This document shows, piece by piece, positions 1 to 5,402 of a stretch of 5,402 nt of DNA. A program made the translations under genes and the position numbers. Location of the stretch: assembly GCA_018883625.1 (NCBI GenBank), contig JAHLFV010000005.1, positions 1 through 5,402 of the forward strand, given 5' to 3'. The notes beneath the pieces were generated by a model. That model was not told the origin of the DNA. It worked only from the letters and a program-made list of their open reading frames with translations, and searched no databases. How positions within the stretch are numbered: position 1 is the stretch's first letter; each line of letters starts with the position of its first letter. This DNA is from Candidatus Treponema excrementipullorum (GTDB taxonomy: Bacteria > Spirochaetota > Spirochaetia > Treponematales > Treponemataceae).

Positions 1-818
1 GGGAGGCTGTAAGGAGCAAATTCTTTTTCAAGAAAATCGTACATAGGCTGCGGACCGCACAGGAAGAATGTTGACTCTTTGATGTCTACATATTTTTCTA
101 TGAGTTTTGCAGAAATAAAGCCTTTTTCATAGCCTTCTTTTTCTTCGTCGCTAAGAACGTAAATGACTTTAAGGTTTTTATGAGTCATTTTGTCCAACTC
201 TTCTTTAAAAGCGAGGTGTTTGGTATCTCTGGCTCCGTAGAACAATGTCATTTCGTAGTCTTCGTCTCCCTGGATAAGGCTTTGAGCCATGGAAAGGAAG
301 GGGGTGATACCGGCACCTCCTGCCAAGCAGACAATCTTCTTTGTGTCTCGCAGTGTTTCATAATGGAACTCGCCGGAAGGTTCACTCATACGAAAACGTG
401 TTCCCACAGCGGCTTCGTCGTTCAGGTAGCCTGAAAAGAAACCGGCATTTTCTACACCTAAAATCAACTTATTTTCCAAAGCCTGACGAGGGGAAGAAAC
501 TATAGAGTAAGGGCGGCTTACAACACTGGTACCTACTTTTCCTTGTAGGGAAACGTACTGTCCTGCTCGGAAAAAGGGAAAGGCGTTGCTGTCTACACGT
601 TTAAAAGTAAGTTCCACCATGCCGCTGCTTACTTTCCGCTTATTGACAAGTTCAACCTCCATCATACCCGGATGAAGCCTCTGAGCCAACTGGTTTGTTC
701 TGTATTCCTTGGGAAGAGGTGTGTTTGCTCCAGAAGCCAAAGCTTCCCGTCTGTTAGGGACAAGTTTTTTGAACCGGAGCATATCCATAAATCCGAAAAT
801 CTGTTTTTTAAAATTCAT
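1..818 (-). CDS. FAD/NAD(P)H-binding oxidoreductase of the ferredoxin-NADP reductase family (partial, C-terminus off left edge)
   Basis: The gene starts at ATG 818-816 and stays open for 272 codons to the left edge, so the C-terminus is missing. Seen in the translation: a poorly conserved N-terminal segment of about 50 residues; a beta-barrel flavin domain from about residue 54, with R-A-G-Q-Y at 84-88 and the FAD-binding R-P-Y-S at 102-105; the nucleotide-binding G-G-A-G-I-T-P-F at 167-174; and the family's C-G-P-x-P-M near 254-259. These are hallmarks of the FNR superfamily, which moves electrons between NAD(P)H, FAD and a one-electron carrier. Family members with this layout often end in a plant-type 2Fe-2S ferredoxin domain; whether this one does cannot be seen. 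The start is supported by AAAGGAG 10 nt upstream. Only 1 nt separates it from the stop of the preceding desaturase-like gene, so the two are almost certainly co-transcribed and are likely redox partners (inference). No signal peptide or membrane segment is seen, so it is probably cytoplasmic. Confidence 0.88.
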   Translation of the reverse strand, partial: MNFKKQIFGFMDMLRFKKLVPNRREALASGANTPLPKEYRTNQLAQRLHPGMMEVELVNKRKVSSGMVELTFKRVDSNAFPFFRAGQYVSLQGKVGTSVVSRPYSIVSSPRQALENKLILGVENAGFFSGYLNDEAAVGTRFRMSEPSGEFHYETLRDTKKIVCLAGGAGITPFLSMAQSLIQGDEDYEMTLFYGARDTKHLAFKEELDKMTHKNLKVIYVLSDEEKEGYEKGFISAKLIEKYVDIKESTFFLCGPQPMYDFLEKEFAPYSL

Positions 819-819
819 C

Positions 820-2370
820 TTATTGATTCTCCTTTTTAAGATCTCCTACAGTTTGTCGTCCGGACAAATCTCCGGAAACATAGGAGCTGGAATATCCGCT
901 GGATCTCATGGCGTAACCGCCTACAAATCTCAAACCGGGGAACAAGGTGGCGTCTTCCCGCATCATCATCATGCGAGGCATCAAGCTATCCCAGTCTGCT
1001 GTTTCATAACCGTAAATTACTCCTTGGGGATGACCGCAGTACCGAGCATAGGTAGTAGGAGAGGCTACGGCTATTTGTTCGATGGAGTCTCTGATTTTAC
1101 ATACTGTTTCCCGCTCAAAAACCCGAATCATGTCATCGGCAACCTTATCTTTAAGTTTGAAGTATTCTGTGTCTGTTACATTGCCCCAATCGTCAGACAT
1201 GAACATAGTGGTAAAGTACATAATACAAGTACCTTTGGGAGAACATTCCGGATATGCATTGTTAAGGCATACCGTTGCCTGAACATGATTTGTATCTACT
1301 TTACGCATCAAGTTGTACTGTTGTACGGTGTCGGCTGTATCGTAGATAAAATAATTGTGGCTCTTTATACCTAATTCCTCTGCGGACTTGTTCAATCCCA
1401 AGAACAAAGAAAAGCCTCGGCCTGCAAAGGTTCTGGCGTTGGTTGCCCGAATCATCTTTTCCGTAACAACTTTTTCATCCAGCATTTTTCCGAATACCAA
1501 GTGAGGTGAACAGTTGGCAATAACGTGTTTGGTGGGGATTTCGGTACCGTCGCTGAGAAGTACTCCGGTGATCTGACCTTTGTCGTCGGTAAGGATTTTT
1601 TCTGCCTTAGAGTTATACCAAATATCGCCTCCCAGTTCCCGAATACGGGTATCCATGGCTAAACTTATTTCGTGGGAGCGCATTTTGGGCATCCATGCGT
1701 CTCGGGTAATATATCGAATTACCATGGAACCGTAGTGGAGGAAACTCATTCTGTCACAGTCAACTCCCAAGTAACACCAGTATGCGTTGAGAATATCCTT
1801 GGCTGCTGCCGGCATTTTCAATGCATCCAGTACTTCGTTTACGCTATAACTTCCTGCTTTGATAAAGTTGGGAAAGTTCTTTTTCATGTATTCCGGATCT
1901 GTGTTTCCGTTAACGGAGTTTGAATAACTTTGGGCATCCCGAACTTCGTTACACAGTTCAAAAAATTCCGTCATGGATTTCCGTGAACCGGGAACATATT
2001 CTTCCATTTTGTTGATAAAAGGCTCTATTCCGAAAGGCATCTCACAATCATATTTTTTATCTGTTGTGATCATGTGATATGCTTCGGGAATCCTGATCCA
2101 ATCGATTTTGTCTTCTACTCCCAAACTACGGAAAAGTGTACGGATGTCTCCCGGTTGGTCGTATGAACCGAAATCATTCAATTCGTGTAAACTTGCTTCA
2201 AACTCAAAGCGTCCCCGTTTAAAACTGGTAGCAAAACCTCCGGGTAAATTGTGTTTTTCCAACAACAGGCAGGAATAACCTCCCTGCAACACACGGATAG
2301 TAGCTGTCAGTCCACCGTTTCCGGCTCCGATTACTACTACATCATAGGGTTTAGTGATGTGTTTTTCCAT
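820..2370 (-). CDS. FAD-dependent oxidoreductase, phytoene desaturase / carotenoid isomerase / retinol saturase superfamily
   Basis: This is a complete 516-aa protein, close to the roughly 490-510 aa usual for CrtI-type enzymes. The N-terminal Rossmann dinucleotide-binding motif is clear: V-V-V-I-G-A-G-N-G-G at residues 11-20, the ribose-binding acidic E38, then L-P-G-G-F-A-T-S at 42-49, as in CrtI/CrtISO-like proteins. The C-terminus has the second FAD signature, F-P-G-L-R-F-V-G-G at 477-485 followed by G-Y-S-S-S-Y-V-S-G-D-L-S-G-R at 492-505. The family desaturates, isomerises or saturates C=C bonds of hydrophobic polyenes, but many bacterial members have unknown substrates. No phytoene synthase or other carotenoid gene is in view, so a carotenoid role is not supported. 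The position between a TetR regulator and an FNR-type reductase suggests an inducible reaction needing NAD(P)H-derived electrons, for example a double-bond reduction (inference). AGGAGG sits 4 nt before the ATG. No clear transmembrane helix is seen; peripheral membrane contact is possible. Confidence 0.88.
   Translation of the reverse strand: MEKHITKPYDVVVIGAGNGGLTATIRVLQGGYSCLLLEKHNLPGGFATSFKRGRFEFEASLHELNDFGSYDQPGDIRTLFRSLGVEDKIDWIRIPEAYHMITTDKKYDCEMPFGIEPFINKMEEYVPGSRKSMTEFFELCNEVRDAQSYSNSVNGNTDPEYMKKNFPNFIKAGSYSVNEVLDALKMPAAAKDILNAYWCYLGVDCDRMSFLHYGSMVIRYITRDAWMPKMRSHEISLAMDTRIRELGGDIWYNSKAEKILTDDKGQITGVLLSDGTEIPTKHVIANCSPHLVFGKMLDEKVVTEKMIRATNARTFAGRGFSLFLGLNKSAEELGIKSHNYFIYDTADTVQQYNLMRKVDTNHVQATVCLNNAYPECSPKGTCIMYFTTMFMSDDWGNVTDTEYFKLKDKVADDMIRVFERETVCKIRDSIEQIAVASPTTYARYCGHPQGVIYGYETADWDSLMPRMMMMREDATLFPGLRFVGGYAMRSSGYSSSYVSGDLSGRQTVGDLKKENQ
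829..835 (-). promoter_or_regulatory. Ribosome binding site of the FNR-family reductase
   Basis: AAAGGAG on the minus strand lies inside the last codons of the upstream desaturase-like gene, 10 nt before ATG 818. It fixes the start at Met1 rather than at Met11 or Met13 and suggests translation coupled to the upstream gene. Confidence 0.75.
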
Positions 2371-2374
2371 AAAA

Positions 2375-2380
2375 CCTCCT
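2375..2380 (-). promoter_or_regulatory. Ribosome binding site of the desaturase-like gene
   Basis: A perfect AGGAGG on the minus strand, 4 nt before ATG 2370, in the 36-nt gap after the TetR gene. The gap holds no evident promoter or terminator, which supports read-through from the TetR gene. Confidence 0.8.
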
Positions 2381-2406
2381 ATTATTTTCTATAACTTACG
2401 CACTGT

Positions 2407-2997
2407 TTACTCTACCAAATGCCTAGAACGATTCAACCAGTAATTTATCTTTGCCTCGTCGCTAAGATGTTTGTAAGAGCGGAGTAAAATACAAAAAAAA
2501 TCTGTCAGTTCTTTGTCTATTTCATGTACTGACATTCTTCTGTAACCGGTGGCAATCATAGTACCTAAACCGTAACAGTAATATTGCATTCTCTGATGCA
2601 TCTCTTCCGCCTGTTGTTTTTCCATTTCCAATGTACTGACCAAAAACTCTATAGTTTGCTGTTGATTTTCGTCTTCTAACAATTTTGATTCCGCACTTCT
2701 GGGGCGCAGGTATAAAAACCGAAAAAGTTGCTTTTCTTTTTCCGCAAAAGTCAAAAATACCCATGCATAGTCTCTGTAACTGGAACACCGAGCTTTTAAA
2801 TATTTATGTCTGATGTACAGTAAAAGTTCTTCCGTAAGTTTTTCTTGGTTTTGGAATTCATAGTAGATAGGCTGAGTGGAACACCCTAACTCTTTGGCAA
2901 GAGTACGCATAGTCAAGGTACCGGTATCTGACTGTTGAATTACCCGTACGGCGGCGTCAAGAATATCGTTTCTGAGAATGCGTTTTTTTCCGGGCAT
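2407..2997 (-). CDS. TetR/AcrR-family transcriptional regulator
   Basis: I place the start at ATG 2997, giving 196 aa, because AAAGGAG lies 5 nt upstream. An in-frame ATG at 3027 would add 10 residues that do not resemble the family and would swallow this ribosome binding site and most of the 5' leader. The N-terminus is a typical TetR helix-turn-helix domain: basic start K-K-R, helix 1 I-L-D-A-A-V-R-V-I at 12-20, then the HTH L-T-M-R-T-L-A-K-E-L-G at 28-38 and the recognition helix region S-T-Q-P-I-Y-Y-E-F at 40-48. The rest is an alpha-helical ligand-binding and dimerisation domain with no residues that reveal the ligand. TetR proteins bind palindromes as dimers and let go on binding a small molecule. 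It heads the minus-strand unit, and nested inverted repeats overlap its promoter, so autoregulation and control of the downstream oxidoreductases is the simplest reading (inference). The probable inducer is the substrate or product of those enzymes. Confidence 0.9.
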   Translation of the reverse strand: MPGKKRILRNDILDAAVRVIQQSDTGTLTMRTLAKELGCSTQPIYYEFQNQEKLTEELLLYIRHKYLKARCSSYRDYAWVFLTFAEKEKQLFRFLYLRPRSAESKLLEDENQQQTIEFLVSTLEMEKQQAEEMHQRMQYYCYGLGTMIATGYRRMSVHEIDKELTDFFCILLRSYKHLSDEAKINYWLNRSRHLVE

Positions 2998-3002
2998 TAT
3001 CG

Positions 3003-3009
3003 CTCCTTT
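3003..3009 (-). promoter_or_regulatory. Ribosome binding site that decides the TetR start
   Basis: AAAGGAG on the minus strand, 5 nt before ATG 2997. It rules in the 196-aa form of the regulator over the longer reading from 3027. Confidence 0.8.
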
Positions 3010-3020
3010 GTTAAAATAAA

Positions 3021-3049
3021 ATAACAACTGTTATAATATAAGTATAACA
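3021..3049. promoter_or_regulatory. Probable TetR operator: nested inverted repeats
   Basis: Three half-sites share the same hexamer in alternating orientation: ATAACA (3021-3026), TGTTAT (3029-3034) and ATAACA (3044-3049). The middle one pairs with the left one as ATAACA-N2-TGTTAT, and with the right one as the 7-bp perfect repeat TGTTATA-N7-TATAACA (3029-3049). The array covers the -10 hexamer and expected start point of the TetR operon promoter, the classic place for a self-repressing TetR dimer. Its use by this regulator is inference. The AT-rich composition makes chance repeats more likely than usual, but two perfect arms sharing one half-site is notable. Confidence 0.6.
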
Positions 3050-3068
3050 CTGTATGGAAAAAAAGCAA
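3041..3068 (-). promoter_or_regulatory. Promoter of the TetR-oxidoreductase operon
   Basis: On the minus strand, -35 TTGCTT (3068-3063) and -10 TATACT (3046-3041) are separated by 16 nt. A-tracts just upstream (the A9T4 run at 3067-3079) could act as an UP element. The expected start is near 3034, giving a leader of about 37 nt to ATG 2997. The -10 overlaps the inverted-repeat operator. Confidence 0.55.
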
Positions 3069-3116
3069 AAAAAAATTTTGTTTTTAAGGGAAAAATATAC
3101 ATGTTTTTTTTCAAAC

Positions 3117-3146
3117 TTGACAGATTCAATCATTTACTAGTACAAT
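3117..3146 (+). promoter_or_regulatory. Promoter of phoH-pgpH
   Basis: A consensus -35 TTGACA (3117-3122), an 18-nt spacer and -10 TACAAT (3141-3146) form a strong sigma-70-type promoter. The upstream DNA is A/T rich. The expected start near 3153 gives a leader of about 59 nt before the GTG at 3212. It lies 68 bp from the TetR operator, so direct repression by that regulator is unlikely. Confidence 0.65.
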
Positions 3147-3166
3147 CTAGATATATTATGTAGATT

Positions 3167-3192
3167 AGAGATATACTTTTCGAGATATCTCT
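3167..3192 (+). other. Stem-loop in the phoH 5' leader
   Basis: AGAGATAT (3167-3174) and ATATCTCT (3185-3192) form a perfect 8-bp stem with a 10-nt loop in the predicted leader, ending 19 nt before the GTG start. There is no U-tract after it, so it is not an intrinsic terminator. It might affect mRNA stability or ribosome access, or be a DNA-binding site. The stem is AU-rich and modest in strength. Confidence 0.45.
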
Positions 3193-3211
3193 GTATAAAC
3201 AGTGAATATTT

Positions 3212-4165
3212 GTGGAAACAGGTTATACAATTGTGGTGCCGGACAGGGATTTGCTATCCCGTTTGTGCGGTACCAACGACAGTAATTTGAATCTCATAGA
3301 AAAACATTTAGGTGTGTCTGTCTTTACTCACGGTAATGAGTTATCTTTGGGTAAAGCCGACGTGGCTGTTGTTCGTCAGTTCCGTCACATCGTAGACCGA
3401 GTATTGGATGAAGCCAAAGCCGGCTATGAGGTAACTCAGGATTTGCTGACTTCAATACTGCAGCCGGAAACGGAGTGGGAAGATCGCACTTTAAAAAATC
3501 CTGAAATTGTGATTCCCGGCGGTGTCAAAAAGGTGTACCCTAAAACAAAAAATCAGGGTACTCTGATCAATTTACTTCGGAATAAAGATATGGTGTTTTG
3601 TACCGGTCCTGCGGGTAGCGGTAAAACCTATCTGATGATTGCCGAGGCTCTACGATTGTTGCTTTCTCACGAAAAACGAGCTATTGTTTTGACCCGTCCT
3701 GTAGTTGAAGCCGGGGAGAGTTTAGGTTATTTGCCGGGGGATTTAGAGCAAAAAATCAATCCCTATTTACGACCGCTGTTTGATTCAATCAATGATTTAA
3801 TACCGAGTAATTATGTAAAAAAATTATTGGAATCCGGAATGATAGAAGCTGCTCCTTTAGCGTATATGAGGGGTAGAACCTTACAGGACAGTGTTATTAT
3901 TTTGGATGAAGCACAAAATACAACACGGGAACAAATGAAAATGTTTTTGACCCGTATGGGAGAAGGTTCAAAGGTTTTTATAACCGGCGATATAACACAA
4001 ATAGATTTACCGGCACGGATTCCTTCTGGCTTGGTGCACGCTTTGGAAATACTTAACGCTATTCCGGAAATAGGAATGGTGTCCATGGAAGCAGAAGACG
4101 TAGTAAGAAATCCTTTGGTAAAGAAAATAGTACAGGCATATGAAAACAATAAAAACAACGACTGA
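3212..4165 (+). CDS. phoH: PhoH-like ATPase
   Basis: A complete 317-aa protein, about the length of B. subtilis PhoH. The N-terminal domain (about 1-85) is the small KH-like segment usual in PhoH. The P-loop ATPase core then has Walker A G-P-A-G-S-G-K-T at 132-139, Walker B V-I-I-L-D-E-A-Q around D232-E233, and the downstream sensor motif G-D-I-T-Q-I-D-L-P at 259-267, an arrangement like the superfamily 1 helicase core. PhoH proteins are cytoplasmic ATPases tied to RNA metabolism, and phoH commonly sits beside ybeY, whose product is a ribosome-associated RNase; the exact reaction is still unsettled. The start is GTG at 3212: an in-frame TGA at 3203 excludes anything further upstream, and starting later would remove conserved N-terminal residues. 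No Shine-Dalgarno sequence is visible before it. The G-E-S-L-G-Y-L-P-G-D wording resembles spirochaete or Bacteroidetes PhoH more than the G-E-K-L-G form I recall from Firmicutes. The gene overlaps the next one by 26 nt. Confidence 0.95.
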   Translation: METGYTIVVPDRDLLSRLCGTNDSNLNLIEKHLGVSVFTHGNELSLGKADVAVVRQFRHIVDRVLDEAKAGYEVTQDLLTSILQPETEWEDRTLKNPEIVIPGGVKKVYPKTKNQGTLINLLRNKDMVFCTGPAGSGKTYLMIAEALRLLLSHEKRAIVLTRPVVEAGESLGYLPGDLEQKINPYLRPLFDSINDLIPSNYVKKLLESGMIEAAPLAYMRGRTLQDSVIILDEAQNTTREQMKMFLTRMGEGSKVFITGDITQIDLPARIPSGLVHALEILNAIPEIGMVSMEAEDVVRNPLVKKIVQAYENNKNND

Positions 4166-5402
4166 AACGGAAAGTTCTTTTGGTCAAATTGTACATGCGG
4201 GAAGACTGTATGTAGTAAAAAATTTTAAAGTAATCGGTGTATTTTTTCTGACCTTTTTGATTTCCCTTTTGATTGCTTTTCTCACGGTCTCTTCTTCGGA
4301 AACAGTGTATTCCAGTGCTCTTTCGGAGTTTGAGTTGGGACAAATCTCCGACAAGACAATAGTTGCAGATGTCAGTTTACCTGCTGACGGGGACTATCCT
4401 ATAGAAGTGATAGCAGGAGAGAAAATAATCAGGAAGGGGTTTCCCGTAACAGAAATCGCTTTGGCAAAATTAAATAAAATGGCAGCAGCTCCCACCTACA
4501 TTGATTATAAGACTTTTTCTTACAAAATTTTATATATGATGCTGTTGACGGCTTTGGCTGTTTTTTTGTTCAACATTTCTTTAGCAGACGTTCATGTGTC
4601 CTTAAAAGAGGCAATACTGTTGGGTATTTTATTTATCATTGTATACGGAGCAACTAGTTTTGGCGGATTATTTTTGTCCAATGACCGCGCCTACACTTTG
4701 CCTATAATTATTCCCGCAACATTCTGCGTAATTTTAGTGGCAGTGCTGTTTGGTCAGGCACATGGAGTCTTTTTTTCCTTTATTTTGTCTTTTGGTGTGC
4801 TTAATGCCCAAACAGAAAACATCGTACCCTTTTTGTTTGTATTGGCTTCCTGTTTGGCTGCAACCCGAATAGTAAAAAAGGTAGATAGACGTCTGGACTT
4901 AGTATTTGTTTCCCTGCTTTTGGCAGTATTGAACGTAGTATTTATGCTAGTTCTTAAAATAATTTTTGACGGTAATGTCAATAATATTATTTTCCCCTTA
5001 CTCATGGTATCTCTTAACGGGTTTTTATCCGGTATATTGGCGTTAGGTTTTTTGACACCTTTAGAATCCTTGCTGAATACAGCCTCTGTGTTTCGCTTAA
5101 TGGATTTGTCCGATTTGAACAGTGCCACTATGAAAAAAATGTTGGTAGCTGCTCCCGGAACTTACAACCATTCCATGATGGTAGCAACTTTGGCAGAAAA
5201 CGCCTGTAGTGCCATTCATGCCAATGCTCTTTTAGCCCGGGTAGGTGCCTATTACCATGACGTTGGAAAGATAGAACAAAGCGAATATTTTGTTGAAAAC
5301 CAAACAGGAGAAAACAAGCATAACGAACTGAATCCGCGGTTATCTACTACGATTATAAAAAGCCATGTGAAAAAGGGTGTAGAAAAAGCAACAGAGATGC
5401 GT
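4140..5402 (+). CDS. pgpH: PgpH/YqfF-like 7TM-HD cyclic-di-AMP phosphodiesterase (partial, C-terminus off right edge)
   Basis: The reading frame opens at ATG 4140 and runs 421 codons to the right edge; an in-frame TAG at 4128 shows nothing further upstream can be used. Order seen: a cytoplasmic N-terminus, TM1 at about 31-50, a short outside segment at about 51-128, a run of about six hydrophobic membrane helices from about 129 to 310, then the linker L-S-D-L-N-S-A-T and the HD phosphohydrolase domain. Metal-binding residues in view are H344 (in Y-N-H-S), H373-D374 (H-D-V-G-K) and H409 (S-H-V-K-K-G). Their spacing matches the listerial PgpH set, with one residue fewer in the last interval; the later histidines and aspartate lie outside the window. 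PgpH hydrolyses cyclic di-AMP to pApA. The outside segment is far shorter than the 200-plus residues of classical members. The start overlaps phoH by 26 nt with only a weak ACAGG upstream, so translation is probably coupled to phoH. ybeY would be expected downstream. Confidence 0.9.
   Translation, partial: MKTIKTTTETESSFGQIVHAGRLYVVKNFKVIGVFFLTFLISLLIAFLTVSSSETVYSSALSEFELGQISDKTIVADVSLPADGDYPIEVIAGEKIIRKGFPVTEIALAKLNKMAAAPTYIDYKTFSYKILYMMLLTALAVFLFNISLADVHVSLKEAILLGILFIIVYGATSFGGLFLSNDRAYTLPIIIPATFCVILVAVLFGQAHGVFFSFILSFGVLNAQTENIVPFLFVLASCLAATRIVKKVDRRLDLVFVSLLLAVLNVVFMLVLKIIFDGNVNNIIFPLLMVSLNGFLSGILALGFLTPLESLLNTASVFRLMDLSDLNSATMKKMLVAAPGTYNHSMMVATLAENACSAIHANALLARVGAYYHDVGKIEQSEYFVENQTGENKHNELNPRLSTTIIKSHVKKGVEKATEMR

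Noticed and set aside
709..1374. A 221-codon open frame on the plus strand
   Set aside because: It lies antisense to the well-supported desaturase-like and FNR genes, has no family resemblance and no ribosome binding site; it is a shadow of their codon pattern.
820..2370. Calling the desaturase-like gene crtI (phytoene desaturase)
   Set aside because: Only superfamily FAD motifs support this, no phytoene synthase or carotenoid gene is in view, and the FNR partner argues for another reaction.
2998..3027. Longer TetR start at 3027
   Set aside because: The extra residues M-L-F-Y-F-N-K-G-A-I do not resemble the family, and the reading would place the strong AAAGGAG inside the coding region and the start at or upstream of the predicted transcript start.
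3088..3112. Possible terminator ending in the T8 run at 3104-3111
   Set aside because: The only pairing upstream is a weak A/T match with no GC stem, and no plus-strand gene precedes it to be terminated; A/T tracts around promoters explain it better.
3158..3163. Start-stop mini reading frame ATG-TAG in the phoH leader
   Set aside because: Such six-base matches are frequent in AT-rich DNA, it lies within a few nt of the predicted start, and no Shine-Dalgarno precedes it.
3811..4343. Minus-strand open frames opposite phoH and pgpH
   Set aside because: They are antisense to strongly conserved proteins and lack initiation signals or recognisable domains.

Overview
The window is a bacterial chromosomal segment with two divergently transcribed units separated by about 210 bp of AT-rich regulatory DNA. 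It has five protein-coding genes. Two of them run off the window edges, and I see no RNA genes, mobile elements, CRISPR arrays or clear terminators. The genes suggest an anaerobic or microaerophilic bacterium. The PhoH protein carries the GESLG-type wording and the GNEL N-terminal wording that I associate from memory with spirochaetes (Treponema-like) more than with Firmicutes. That assignment is tentative, because phoH next to a 7TM-HD phosphodiesterase gene is also the usual Firmicutes order.

Left unit, minus strand (read from 2997 down to 1): a 196-aa TetR/AcrR-type repressor, then a 516-aa FAD-dependent oxidoreductase of the phytoene desaturase / carotenoid isomerase / retinol saturase superfamily, then a flavodoxin/ferredoxin-reductase-type FAD and NAD(P)H-binding protein cut by the left edge. 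The genes are tightly packed (36 nt and 1 nt gaps) and each has a strong Shine-Dalgarno sequence. A sigma-70-like promoter precedes the repressor gene, and its -10 and start region lie inside nested perfect inverted repeats that look like the repressor's own operator. My reading is a self-regulated, inducible redox cassette in which the reductase feeds electrons from NAD(P)H to the desaturase-like enzyme, or accepts electrons from it. The substrate is unknown, and no carotenoid biosynthesis gene is in view.

Middle (2998-3211): divergent promoters. The rightward one is TTGACA-18-TACAAT, followed by a leader with an 8-bp perfect stem ending 19 nt before a GTG start that has no recognisable Shine-Dalgarno sequence.

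Right unit, plus strand: phoH (complete, 317 aa) overlaps by 26 nt the start of a PgpH/YqfF-like 7TM-HD protein (421 codons in view, cut by the right edge). This is the conserved RNA-metabolism / cyclic-di-AMP housekeeping pair, which in many bacteria is followed by ybeY. The most unusual feature is the PgpH ectodomain, only about 78 residues long, where the classical family has more than 200.
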